A stretch of DNA of 64,000 nt from Bacillus subtilis (GTDB lineage Bacteria; Bacillota; Bacilli; Bacillales; Bacillaceae_C). The notes under the pieces are model-generated. The model saw nothing but the letters and a program-made list of their open reading frames with translations, had not been told where the DNA came from and ran no database searches. Of this stretch, positions 8,012-16,933 are shown piece after piece. The number at the start of each line of letters is the position of its first letter. Position 1 is the stretch's first letter. The stretch covers positions 62,001 through 126,000 of the forward strand of contig NZ_VTQV01000001.1 in assembly GCF_008764245.1 (NCBI RefSeq). Direction: 5' to 3'. The position numbers and the translations under genes are program-made.

Positions 8012-9286
8012 CTACTCGAAAAAGTGTCCAAAAAATTTCTTTACTTTTGCGGTAATTTTTTCATCCGGATTTTTTTCAATTTTTTTAGTATGTGTCGGTT
8101 TTACAGGCTCTGTTTGCTCATAAGATTCAGAGGTAGAACTAATATTTCTTCCTTCTAATCTAGCAGTTTTATAAGCGTGTTTAATTAGTCCGACGGCCGT
8201 AATATACTGTGGTTCACGTACACCGATATAATCTGGGATCGCAATTCGAACCCGATTATGAAAGATTCCCTGTGCCAATTCCAAAATACCAGGAACATTC
8301 ACGGCGCCCCCCGTTAGGACAATACCTCCCGGTAAATCTGAGACACCCATTTTTGTCAATTCACTTTGAACGAGCTCAAATATCTCTTGTATCCTTGCTT
8401 CAATTATATCAGACAACTCTAATTGATTAAATTGCTGATGTTGGTCACTTCCAATAATTGGAACACTAAAAACCTCATCTTCAGATGCCTCATCATAATA
8501 GGCATGTCCATGCTTTTTCTTAATCTTTTCAGCATCTTCTGTCGTTGTTCTGAGTCCAATCGATAGGTCTTTCGTAATATTATCTCCACCAACTGGAATC
8601 ACTGTTGTTCCTTTTATGTAACCATGTTCAAACAATGCAATGGTCGTAGATCCACCACCCATGTCGATCAATGCTGTCCCTAAATTTTGTTCATCCTTAG
8701 ATAACGCGGCCGAAGCAACAGCAAGCGGTTTAAGGACAATATCAACAATTTCTAAGCCAGCTCTTTCAACACATCGAAGTGTATTATGTAGATTTGTTTT
8801 GGAACCAGTCACAATGATGCCTTCCATTTCAAGTCTGACACCGATCATTCCCCTTGGATCTGTAATTTCATCAAGTCCATCTACAATAAATTGATGTGGG
8901 ATAATATTAATAATTTCCCTTTCCGGTGGAATAGAAACAACTTCTGCTGCATCCATTACTCTAGCAACATCTTCATCCGTAATTTCTCTGTTTTCACTTG
9001 AAACAGCCACGACCCCGTGACAGTGCTGAAGACCTACTTGGTTGCCAGCAATGCCAACAATTACTTGGTTAATTTGCATTCCAATCATTCTTTCAGCCTG
9101 TTCGACAGCCCGTCTGATCGAATGGACTGTCTTGTCAATATCCACGATGGAACCTTTCCTAATCCCCTCGGAATTGGCGGTGCCTACTCCGATAATATTT
9201 AGTGAATGATTGGTCATTTCCCCAATAATCACCTTGACTGAGGATGTACCAATATCTAGACTGACATATATTTCGCTGTTGCTCAT
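8012..9286 (-). CDS. ftsA: Cell-division actin-like protein FtsA
   Basis: 424 residues. FtsA is an actin-fold ATPase that tethers FtsZ to the membrane. The phosphate-1 motif SLDIGTSSVKVIIGE is at about 9-23. The phosphate-2 motif LIDMGGGSTTIALF and an adenosine motif GGIVLTGGAVNVPG are present. The C-terminal amphipathic membrane-targeting helix is VKKFFGHFFE. The RBS GGGGGTG precedes ATG. It is 37 bases upstream of ftsZ, in the same transcript, behind a probable sigma-H promoter. Confidence 0.97.
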   Translation of the reverse strand: MSNSEIYVSLDIGTSSVKVIIGEMTNHSLNIIGVGTANSEGIRKGSIVDIDKTVHSIRRAVEQAERMIGMQINQVIVGIAGNQVGLQHCHGVVAVSSENREITDEDVARVMDAAEVVSIPPEREIINIIPHQFIVDGLDEITDPRGMIGVRLEMEGIIVTGSKTNLHNTLRCVERAGLEIVDIVLKPLAVASAALSKDEQNLGTALIDMGGGSTTIALFEHGYIKGTTVIPVGGDNITKDLSIGLRTTTEDAEKIKKKHGHAYYDEASEDEVFSVPIIGSDQHQQFNQLELSDIIEARIQEIFELVQSELTKMGVSDLPGGIVLTGGAVNVPGILELAQGIFHNRVRIAIPDYIGVREPQYITAVGLIKHAYKTARLEGRNISSTSESYEQTEPVKPTHTKKIEKNPDEKITAKVKKFFGHFFE

Positions 9287-9376
9287 TTTCTGGCACCCCC
9301 TTGTTTCGTTCCTCTTCTATTATTGTCTTCTATTCTGTTCATGAATAATCAATCCTTGAATATGCTTAATTAACTA

Positions 9377-9403
9377 ATTCGTCACCTAAAAGAATTTTCC
9401 TGT
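9377..9403 (-). promoter_or_regulatory. Sigma-H promoter of ftsA-ftsZ
   Basis: On the minus strand ACAGGAAAA (complement of 9395-9403), an 11-base spacer and GACGAAT (complement of 9377-9383) match the sigma-H pattern RNAGGAWWW-N11/12-RNNGAAT at every defined position. It lies between the sbp stop and ftsA. B. subtilis ftsAZ has a sigma-H promoter (P2) at this place, used when medial division switches to polar division in sporulation. Confidence 0.75.
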
Positions 9404-9415
9404 TTATCATACTAT

Positions 9416-9772
9416 TTATTTCGAATTTTCTCTAGTATTTCCCCACTTATTAAGCAAGATTCTTCGAATAACTGCTATATTTTGGAACAATCGGACTCCA
9501 AATGCAAACACTGCAGCTAAATATAAGTCTACACCAAGGTGCACTCCTAGAAAAGCTAAACTTGCTGCAAGTAAAATATTAAAGAAAAAACCAGAAACGA
9601 ACACCCGATTGTCGTATAAATTTTGTAAATACGCCCGAATCCCACCAAATAAAGTATCTAAAGAAGCTAATACGGCAATGGACAAGTAATTTGCATATTC
9701 ATCTGGGATGTGTATGTCCGTTAAAAAACCTAAAAGTATTCCTATTAGGAGTCCAATGATGGGAAGCAACAA
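9416..9772 (-). CDS. sbp: Small basic protein Sbp
   Basis: 118 residues with four hydrophobic segments. Sbp-family membrane proteins (DUF1290) are conserved between ylxX and ftsA; the function is unknown. The motif region SIAVLASLDTLFGGIRAYLQ and the C-terminal FGVRLFQNIAVIRR are typical. The frame is open to 9871, but the TTG at 9772 aligns with the B. subtilis start and has AGGAG nine bases upstream. The ATG at 9781 abuts the RBS and is unlikely. ylxX ends one base before it. Confidence 0.88.
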   Translation of the reverse strand: MLLPIIGLLIGILLGFLTDIHIPDEYANYLSIAVLASLDTLFGGIRAYLQNLYDNRVFVSGFFFNILLAASLAFLGVHLGVDLYLAAVFAFGVRLFQNIAVIRRILLNKWGNTRENSK

Positions 9773-9773
9773 A

Positions 9774-10499
9774 TTACACATCTCCTTTTTCATCCACAGA
9801 CTCCATATTCTTGGTCGTAATTGGATTGACATAAGCCGGCAATTCGATCGACACTTTCGGGTCTGATACATCTATCTGTAAATCATCTATAAAAAAATCA
9901 TCTAATACAGGGGATATTTGCATATGATTATATAGCTTCTCAGCCACTTCCGAACTGTCCGTTAGCACGAGGATTTGAAATGGAAGATCATTGATTGAAT
10001 GGGTTCCAACCTTTGTTTCCCCGTTAATATCACGGATCACCGTTGTGTTAATGTATCTCTCCCCATCAATGGCTATAGCTTTTGCTCCATACATATTTAA
10101 CTCATTAATTAATCTTTGTAAAACAATGGGAGATGTTTGGGGTGGTGGCTGCCCAAGCAACATGCTTTCGTCTATTGTATCTACGGTGAGAATAATACCT
10201 GGACCATCTATTTTAGTTAAACCTGCTTCCTTCTTCAATTCCAAAATGGTCTGTTTCAAGACGTCTTCTTTATTATCTTGCAGTTCGGAAGAATAATCAT
10301 GGATTTTTTTATCTTGAAGACGAATCTCATCTAAAAGCTTCGCTTGCATGTCCATCTCATTATTAATCGCTTCTCGTAGCTCCCAAGCATCCCGCGCATC
10401 TCGATTATTTGGTTTTTGTACTGTATTAAATTGCACAGCTACCATAAAACCCACTATGAACGTGATAAGTGTAAAATATAGTGTCGTTTTATTCGCCAT
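9774..10499 (-). CDS. ylxX: DUF881-family protein YlxX
   Basis: 241 residues: one N-terminal membrane anchor (about 5-24), a coiled coil (about 40-85), then an extracytoplasmic DUF881 domain with the conserved VDTIDESMLLGQPPPQTSPI and AIAIDGERYINTTVIRDING stretches. The function is unknown; its place in the division operon suggests a wall or divisome role. The start overlaps the stop of ylxW by one base (TAATG), so the two are coupled. It is a paralogue of the next gene. Confidence 0.88.
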   Translation of the reverse strand: MANKTTLYFTLITFIVGFMVAVQFNTVQKPNNRDARDAWELREAINNEMDMQAKLLDEIRLQDKKIHDYSSELQDNKEDVLKQTILELKKEAGLTKIDGPGIILTVDTIDESMLLGQPPPQTSPIVLQRLINELNMYGAKAIAIDGERYINTTVIRDINGETKVGTHSINDLPFQILVLTDSSEVAEKLYNHMQISPVLDDFFIDDLQIDVSDPKVSIELPAYVNPITTKNMESVDEKGDV

Positions 10500-11203
10500 T
10501 ATGACGACTCTCCTAAAATTGGATCTAACACAATCTGCTTTTTCTTTTCAATTGTAAACATAATATTATCATTTACTAATTGATCCCGCACCCCACCCTT
10601 TAATGTCACTGCAGAGGTAAGTATGTCCGCATCTCCTATCGCAGTAATTTTAAAAGGCGCTGGATAAGGATTACCGTAAACTGTAATAACCGGGCCCGTA
10701 CATACAATGTAAGAATCAGATTTTAATCTTTGTCCATTTATGGCAATAGCAGAAGCTCCAGACACAAATAATTCATTCACTACTTTAAAGACGTGATGCT
10801 CGTGAACAAGGTAATTATTAGCATCTTCATCTTTCTTATAATCCCCGTCTTCCAGTAAAATTTCGACCCCTGGCCCCTTCACTTTTACTTTCCCTAAATA
10901 CATACGATATTTTTCTGCATCGGCGGCTAATGTTTGATAATCCTCTTCTTCTTGGAACAATTCCCTCTCTATTTGCCTTACATTATCTTGTTTACCATAC
11001 AATTCTTTTTGTAATTCTTGGTTCCGATCTTGAATGGATATCAATTGGTTTCGTAAATCTTTTTCTTTCATATACTGGCTATCTGCAATTTTTACATTTG
11101 AATGCTTATCTTTTCCAGTCTGACTATAGGAAAAAGCTAAGATAAAGCCAAATATCAGAAATACGAAGGAAAATATGATATATTTACCTTTCTCCCTCCT
11201 CAC
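10499..11203 (-). CDS. ylxW: DUF881-family protein YlxW
   Basis: 234 residues with the same plan as YlxX: N-terminal membrane anchor (about 7-26), coiled coil (about 45-90) and a DUF881 domain with GVEILLEDGDYKK and ASAIAINGQRLKSDSYIVCTG. The start lies 20 bases inside the 3' end of divIB. The biochemical function is not known; the pair is conserved in bacilli between divIB and sbp. Confidence 0.87.
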   Translation of the reverse strand: MRREKGKYIIFSFVFLIFGFILAFSYSQTGKDKHSNVKIADSQYMKEKDLRNQLISIQDRNQELQKELYGKQDNVRQIERELFQEEEDYQTLAADAEKYRMYLGKVKVKGPGVEILLEDGDYKKDEDANNYLVHEHHVFKVVNELFVSGASAIAINGQRLKSDSYIVCTGPVITVYGNPYPAPFKITAIGDADILTSAVTLKGGVRDQLVNDNIMFTIEKKKQIVLDPILGESS

Positions 11204-11960
11204 TCATATCTTCCCCCTCATTCTCATATGCTCTAAAAAATGATCCCACCTCAAAGTCAATCACACCTTTAATATTTGGATCTAATTGTCCCACAACAGA
11301 GGGGTAGTGCGCCATTTTTTCCGCTAAAGTCGGAATGGTAGCATTCACTTCGTTCCCATCATTCATATATAAATAGATATGGTAGGGATCTGTATTTTTA
11401 GGATCATGTTGAATTTCAGAAATGGAATAGTATATTTCCGTTGGAATGTCTTTTAGTTGGCTAATGAGGTCTTTTAATATCTCGTCCTCTTTAAATCCAA
11501 TTAAAATGGGGGCATTCATCAACAGGCTATTTTTCTCTTGTAGCATCTGTCCATTTTCTAAAACTGGCTGAACACGATGATCATTCATTAATAAAGCAAG
11601 ACTTGAGTGTTCTTTTATATGTACCTCAACTGTATTGGGAAATTTAATTTTAACATCTATATCCTTGACTTCTGGGAGCTTTTTTATTTTTTTTCGCACA
11701 TTTTTTTGGTTTATATTCCATAAACTCCCACCAGGTTCTAGCCCAGATATAGATAGAATGTCCTCTTTAGAAGCAATTTTATTCCCTTGAATATCGATTT
11801 CTTTGATATGACTAAGAGGGGATTGGAAGTAAACAACCACAACAATCAATAAAAAGAATACGGATAATAAGATGATTAATCTTCTGTTGGCTTTTTTTCT
11901 TCGATGTTCTTTTATCTTCGGTATCCTATCCTCTAATGATAAAACCTTCCCTTTTTCCAT
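11184..11960 (-). CDS. divIB: Cell-division protein DivIB (FtsQ)
   Basis: 258 residues. DivIB forms a complex with FtsL and DivIC that controls septal PBP activity. The cytoplasmic N-terminus carries LSLEDRIPKIKEHRRKKANR. One membrane segment (about 29-47) is followed by a POTRA domain (about 50-118, SHIKEIDIQGNKIASKEDIL) and the FtsQ beta domain. ATG 11960 is preferred to the ATG six bases upstream because AAGGGGG is then seven bases away. murB, which sits between murG and divIB in B. subtilis, is missing. Confidence 0.94.
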   Translation of the reverse strand: MEKGKVLSLEDRIPKIKEHRRKKANRRLIILLSVFFLLIVVVVYFQSPLSHIKEIDIQGNKIASKEDILSISGLEPGGSLWNINQKNVRKKIKKLPEVKDIDVKIKFPNTVEVHIKEHSSLALLMNDHRVQPVLENGQMLQEKNSLLMNAPILIGFKEDEILKDLISQLKDIPTEIYYSISEIQHDPKNTDPYHIYLYMNDGNEVNATIPTLAEKMAHYPSVVGQLDPNIKGVIDFEVGSFFRAYENEGEDMSEEGER

Positions 11961-12018
11961 AGGCATGCCCCCTTCCCACCTTATCTATTTTGTAATGGGA
12001 CTCTCAAATTTCATCTTA

Positions 12019-13116
12019 TTAATGTTGTTTTATCAATTGAAACATCAGATCAGCTAAACGTTCAGATGCATCCCGCATGCCAAGCTTTCTAGCATGATCT
12101 CCCATGATGTTTCTCTTTTCATCATTTAGCATGATCGAATCTAATGAATCTAAAAATAGTTTGCTAGACAATTCCCTTTCTAGCAACATAATGGCCGCTC
12201 CATGTTCTACCAATGTTTCAGCATTCTTCTCTTGGTGATTATTTGTCACATAAGGACTAGGAATTAAAATGGAAGGAATGCCTATAGCTGTAATCTCAGC
12301 AAGGGAAGTGGCTCCCGCTCTGCCAACGACTACATCAACGGAAGATAGCACCTTTTGCATTTCATGAATAAACGGAACAATGGCAATATTAGATTGTTTT
12401 CCTAATAATTTTGCTTCTTCCATTACATTGTCATAATGTACTTGTCCTGTCACGTATATGACTTGATAAGACCTTTTTGATAAGGAGGTTAATGATTTAA
12501 CCACTGTCTCATTAATCGGTCTTGCTCCTCTGCTTCCTCCTGTAATTAAAACCGTTGGGATCCCCTCTTTCAACCCAAGAGATTTTAATACCCCAGGTTT
12601 TCTTTCTCCAACAACCTCTGAAGCACGTGGATTTCCCGTTAATATCGCCTTATCTTTTGGAAAAAATTCTTTCACTTCTTCAAAACATACAGCAACCTTA
12701 TCAACATATCGACTGAGAAATTTATTCGTTAGTCCAGGTACACTATTTTGTTCGTGAATGATCGTGGGGATTTTTTTCTTTGCCGCTGCATATACAACTG
12801 GTCCACAAACATATCCGCCTGTTCCAATCACGATATCGGGATTAACTTTTTTTAAGATATTCTTACTATCTTTCACACCCTTTATAAAGCGAAAAATGGT
12901 TTTAACATTTTCAAAGGATAATGATCTTCTAAACCCCGTTATATGGATCGATTCAAAAGGAATATTTTCACGAGGAACGATATCTGCCTCCAACCCTTTT
13001 TCTGTACCAATATATATGAATTCCGTTTCTGGATATTGCTGCTTAATCGTCCTAATTAAAGCGAGCGCCGGATAAATATGTCCACCCGTACCTCCACCCG
13101 TGACCACTATTTTCAC
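12019..13116 (-). CDS. murG: UDP-GlcNAc:lipid I GlcNAc transferase MurG
   Basis: 365 residues. MurG adds GlcNAc to lipid I to form lipid II at the inner membrane face. The N-terminal glycine motif [13 protein letters not shown] (about 7-19), the second motif [15 protein letters not shown] and the C-domain [10 protein letters not shown] and [11 protein letters not shown] motifs are all present. It is a GT-B fold, family GT28 enzyme. The gene lies downstream of spoVE after a terminator and gap, so it may have its own promoter in 13117-13259. Confidence 0.97.
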   Translation of the reverse strand: MKIVVTGGGTGGHIYPALALIRTIKQQYPETEFIYIGTEKGLEADIVPRENIPFESIHITGFRRSLSFENVKTIFRFIKGVKDSKNILKKVNPDIVIGTGGYVCGPVVYAAAKKKIPTIIHEQNSVPGLTNKFLSRYVDKVAVCFEEVKEFFPKDKAILTGNPRASEVVGERKPGVLKSLGLKEGIPTVLITGGSRGARPINETVVKSLTSLSKRSYQVIYVTGQVHYDNVMEEAKLLGKQSNIAIVPFIHEMQKVLSSVDVVVGRAGATSLAEITAIGIPSILIPSPYVTNNHQEKNAETLVEHGAAIMLLERELSSKLFLDSLDSIMLNDEKRNIMGDHARKLGMRDASERLADLMFQLIKQH

Positions 13117-13259
13117 ATTCCCACCTCTGTCTCAATCATTCTGTTTTTTGAACATCCTCTTGTAGTTAAAAAATTCACCTTCATCATTATCTTACTATAT
13201 TTTACTCGATAATAAAGTGTTCGTCATCGAATGTTGTTTAAATGTAATAAAAATATAAG

Positions 13260-13290
13260 AAAAACCGGGCAAAAGGCGACCCGGTTTTTC
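13260..13290 (-). terminator. Intrinsic terminator after spoVE
   Basis: AAAAACCGGG and CCCGGTTTTT arms with an 11-base loop lie 4 bases past the spoVE stop and end in TTTTTC. It should reduce readthrough from spoVE into murG. Confidence 0.88.
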
Positions 13291-13293
13291 TTA

Positions 13294-14394
13294 TTATATA
13301 CGTGAGTATCGACTGATGTTAAGGAGGATTCCCACAGCCATTAACATTAATGTGAGAGAGGAGCCCCCATAGCTGAGGAATGGGAGTGTAATGCCTGTTA
13401 CAGGCATTAATCCTGTTACAACTCCGATATTGATCATCACTTGGATGGCAATCATGGATATAATGCCAACCGCCAGGAAGCTACCAAATAAATCTGGGGC
13501 GCCAAGAGCGATTCTGATCCCCCGCCACAATAATAAGGCAAATAATAATAGAATGAGACTGCCTCCGATAAATCCTAACTCTTCTGCCAGAATGGCAAAG
13601 ATAAAATCAGTTTGTGGCTCTGGTAAGTAAAAGAATTTTTGCCTGCTCTCTCCTAATCCTAGCCCAAATAATCCCCCTGGTCCAATCGCATATAAGGATT
13701 GGATAATCTGAAAGCCCGTGTTTTGCGGGTCCTGCCATGGATCTAAAAAAGATGTGATCCGGGCTATCCTATATGGTGCAGAAAGGATTAGACCGACAAA
13801 GCCAGCTATTCCACACAACCCAAGGGCGACAAAATGAGCGATCCTTGCCCCCGCGATAAAAATCATAATCATACATGTGCCAACCATCACAGTCCCTGTT
13901 CCTAAATCCGGTTGTAGCATAATCATTCCAAATGCAAGAAAAACGAGAGATAGTGATGGCAGTAATCCTTTTTTAATCGTTGTGATATAACGTTGTCTCT
14001 CAGAAAGAAATTTCGCTAAAAAGGCAATCATCGCCAACTTCATAAACTCTGAAGGCTGGATAGAAAAGGCGCCGACACCTAACCAGCTTCTTGATCCGTT
14101 TCGTTCCATCCCAACGCCTGGAATAATAACCAGAATTAACAATACAAAACATACAATCACCAAAGGCTTGGCCCATTTTTTTAATACCCAATAATCCACA
14201 TTCATAATCACAAACATGGCAACAATTCCGAGAGCGGCAAATAGAAACTGGCGCTTCACAAAGAAAAATGAATCGGAAAATTTATGGTCAGCCCATACAG
14301 CACTCGCACTATAAACCATGATTAATCCGATTGCTAGTAATAACATGGTAGACAGAATTAAAATAAAATCAGGGGCTGTTTTTTTCAATGGCAA
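13294..14394 (-). CDS. spoVE: SEDS glycosyltransferase SpoVE (spore cortex)
   Basis: 366 residues, the same length as B. subtilis SpoVE. This is a FtsW/RodA/SpoVE-type peptidoglycan polymerase with about ten membrane segments that works with SpoVD to build spore cortex. Typical motifs are MVYSASAVWADHKF near the N-terminus, NGSRSWLGVGAFSIQPSEF, and the C-terminal GITLPFLSYGGSS. The start is the TTG at 14394 (AGGTG seven bases upstream), which removes eight codons of an upstream ATG lacking an RBS. Its position inside the mur cluster and its close match to SpoVE separate it from ftsW at 55213. Confidence 0.94.
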   Translation of the reverse strand: MPLKKTAPDFILILSTMLLLAIGLIMVYSASAVWADHKFSDSFFFVKRQFLFAALGIVAMFVIMNVDYWVLKKWAKPLVIVCFVLLILVIIPGVGMERNGSRSWLGVGAFSIQPSEFMKLAMIAFLAKFLSERQRYITTIKKGLLPSLSLVFLAFGMIMLQPDLGTGTVMVGTCMIMIFIAGARIAHFVALGLCGIAGFVGLILSAPYRIARITSFLDPWQDPQNTGFQIIQSLYAIGPGGLFGLGLGESRQKFFYLPEPQTDFIFAILAEELGFIGGSLILLLFALLLWRGIRIALGAPDLFGSFLAVGIISMIAIQVMINIGVVTGLMPVTGITLPFLSYGGSSLTLMLMAVGILLNISRYSRI

Positions 14395-14466
14395 TGCACA
14401 ACACCTCGTAACTAGCAATTTAGAGCTTTTTAAGGGGTGTCAGCCTTGCTTCTCTATTGATGTCCC

Positions 14467-15834
14467 CTAAAAATTCTTGCTCTCTTCCAGTTTATGCACA
14501 GCCTCAATGAAAATATCACCGCGAACTTCAAAAGTTTTATATTGATCCCAACTAGCACATGCCGGTGAGAGTAAAATAACATCTCCGCGAGCAGATAATT
14601 CATAGGCTGTAGGCACAGCTTCTTCTACATTATCGACATGTACAATCGTTTGTATTCCTGCCTTTTTTCCTATTTCATCCAATTTTTTTGCCGTTTGACC
14701 AAATAGAACAAGGGCTTTTACATTTGATAGAGAAGGAATGAGGTCTTCAAATTCATTACCACGATCTAAACCACCTGCTAGAAGAATGATAGGATCCTTA
14801 AATGCCTTCAAAGCACTTGAAGCAGCTAAAATATTGGTCGCCTTTGAATCATTATAAAATCGTCTTTGGTTGAATTCTGATACGAATTGAGTCCGGTGCT
14901 TCACACCTGTAAAGGTAGACAAAATCGTAACGATGTCTTTCGTTTCCACCCCTTTTAGTTTGGCAGCGATCGTAGCGGCTAAGATATTTTCTAAATTATG
15001 GGCACCAGGTAGAGCAATCTCGGATATGTCGATTATCTCTTCTTGGTCATATATTAATTTCCCATTATCGATAGACGCACCATTTTCAAGATATCTTGTT
15101 GTGGAAAATGGGATAATTTGTGCATGACTTGTTTGCGCTAAATTTAGTAATACCTCTTGGTCTGCATTCACGATTAAATAATCATCTGGTGTTTGGTTTT
15201 TAGTAATATTCATTTTTGCTTGGGCATATTCATTCCAAGAACTGTGATAATCTAAATGAGCCTCATATAAATTTGTTAAAATCGCAATATGAGGGCTGAA
15301 GGTTTCAATGCCCATCAATTGAAAGGAAGATAATTCTACGACCATTGTATTCTCTGAAGTCGCTACTTGGGCTACTTCAGATGCCACAGTCCCAATATTT
15401 CCAGCAATGAGCGGCTGTTTATGTGCCTTTTTAAGCATCTCAAAAATTAAGGTTGTCGTAGTCGTCTTTCCATTAGTACCTGTGATACCAATGATATCTG
15501 CTTCAGCAATTTGGTATGCAAGTTCGACCTCCGTTATGATCGGCAGCCCCATATCCACGGCTCCCTGTATAATGGGGTTAGAATAGGGAATGCCCGGATT
15601 TTTCACGATCAATTCAAATCCCTCGTCTAAGAGTTCCACAGGATGACTGCCACAGATTACCTTTATCCCCTGTTCTAGTAACCCTTGAGCATCTGGATTT
15701 TCTTCAAATGGCTTAAAATCATTCACTGTGACGAAAGCACCTAATTGATGTAATAGAGAAGCCGCTACTACGCCACTTTTTGCGAGCCCTAAAACTAATA
15801 CTTTTTTATAATGATATTGTTTTATATTTTTCAC
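14467..15834 (-). CDS. murD: UDP-MurNAc-Ala:D-Glu ligase MurD
   Basis: 455 residues. MurD adds D-glutamate to UDP-MurNAc-L-Ala using ATP in the cytoplasm. The Mur ligase P-loop GITGTNGKTTTTT is at about 116-128. An N-terminal Rossmann-like domain (KKVLVLGLAKSGVVAA) and the C-terminal domain with NDSKATN and LLSPACASWDQYKTFEVRG, typical of MurD, follow. The GTG start has AGGTG upstream, and mraY ends one base earlier. Confidence 0.97.
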   Translation of the reverse strand: MKNIKQYHYKKVLVLGLAKSGVVAASLLHQLGAFVTVNDFKPFEENPDAQGLLEQGIKVICGSHPVELLDEGFELIVKNPGIPYSNPIIQGAVDMGLPIITEVELAYQIAEADIIGITGTNGKTTTTTLIFEMLKKAHKQPLIAGNIGTVASEVAQVATSENTMVVELSSFQLMGIETFSPHIAILTNLYEAHLDYHSSWNEYAQAKMNITKNQTPDDYLIVNADQEVLLNLAQTSHAQIIPFSTTRYLENGASIDNGKLIYDQEEIIDISEIALPGAHNLENILAATIAAKLKGVETKDIVTILSTFTGVKHRTQFVSEFNQRRFYNDSKATNILAASSALKAFKDPIILLAGGLDRGNEFEDLIPSLSNVKALVLFGQTAKKLDEIGKKAGIQTIVHVDNVEEAVPTAYELSARGDVILLSPACASWDQYKTFEVRGDIFIEAVHKLEESKNF

Positions 15835-15835
15835 T

Positions 15836-16810
15836 CTACAACCACACCTCTACATAAATTCCTAAAATGGAACAAAGAAGTCCGACAGCCCAAAAAGTCA
15901 CAACAACGCGCCATTCCGACCATCCCGATAATTCATAATGATGATGCAAAGGACTCATCTTGAAAATTCTTTTTCCAGTTGTTTTAAATGATGCAACCTG
16001 CAGAATAACAGATAGCGTCTCAATTACGAAGACAGCTCCAATGACGAGCAAAATAATTTCCGACTTTAATAAAATTGAAATAGCGGCAATCGCTCCACCT
16101 AAAGCTAAGGAGCCCGTATCTCCCATAAACACCTTTGCAGGATGGGCATTGAACACTAGAAACCCTAAGACTGCCCCAACAATCGCAACAGAAAAGACAG
16201 AAATATCAAATTGCGATTGACTCCATGCCACAATAGCAAAAGCACCAAAAGCGATAGCGGCCGTACCTGCAAGCAGGCCATCTAATCCATCTGTTAAATT
16301 AACCGCATTTGAAAACCCTACTAGCCAAAATACAATGAACACAGCATAAAACCAACCAAGATCTATACTGAAATCAGTCATTGGGATAGCAATAACGGTC
16401 GAAATATCGTTTGTTCTTAACACAATATAAAAAATAATGGCAATCACAATTTGACCAATTAATTTTTGCATGGATGTTAAACCTAGGTTTCTCTTAAAGG
16501 CAATTTTTATAAAATCATCTAAGAAACCGAGTAATCCATACCCTAACGTCACAAATAATAATAAATAAGTCTCCCAGCTTGGTTGTGAAAATTTCCACAT
16601 CATGATTAATGTTGTAATAAGGATGGATAGGACAATCAATATCCCTCCCATCGTTGGGGTTCCACTTTTCTTCTGATGAGACTTCGGTCCTTCTTCCCGA
16701 ATACTTTGCCCGAATTTAAGCCTTCTTAAAAACGGGATAAAGATCGGAGAAAGCAGGACAGTAATGAGAAAACTAATAAGTAAGGAAAATAAAATAACTC
16801 TTTCCATCAT
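15836..16810 (-). CDS. mraY: Phospho-MurNAc-pentapeptide transferase MraY
   Basis: 324 residues, the same as B. subtilis. MraY transfers phospho-MurNAc-pentapeptide to undecaprenyl phosphate to make lipid I. It has about ten membrane segments and conserved cytoplasmic loops ([49 protein letters not shown], and the C-terminal SPLHHHYEL). The frame opens at a TTG at 16834, but ATG 16810 gives the family start (MMERVILFS) and the right length; its RBS spacing is rather long. Confidence 0.95.
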   Translation of the reverse strand: MMERVILFSLLISFLITVLLSPIFIPFLRRLKFGQSIREEGPKSHQKKSGTPTMGGILIVLSILITTLIMMWKFSQPSWETYLLLFVTLGYGLLGFLDDFIKIAFKRNLGLTSMQKLIGQIVIAIIFYIVLRTNDISTVIAIPMTDFSIDLGWFYAVFIVFWLVGFSNAVNLTDGLDGLLAGTAAIAFGAFAIVAWSQSQFDISVFSVAIVGAVLGFLVFNAHPAKVFMGDTGSLALGGAIAAISILLKSEIILLVIGAVFVIETLSVILQVASFKTTGKRIFKMSPLHHHYELSGWSEWRVVVTFWAVGLLCSILGIYVEVWL

Positions 16811-16933
16811 AATTTCTTCGCTCTCCAATTCCAAACGCTGTTTTTCTTTTAATGAACGACGCTCTTTTATAAATCGTCATCTAACAATGTAAATCAGCTT
16901 TTTATTTTTATAATCTTCATCCAGCAAAATAGT

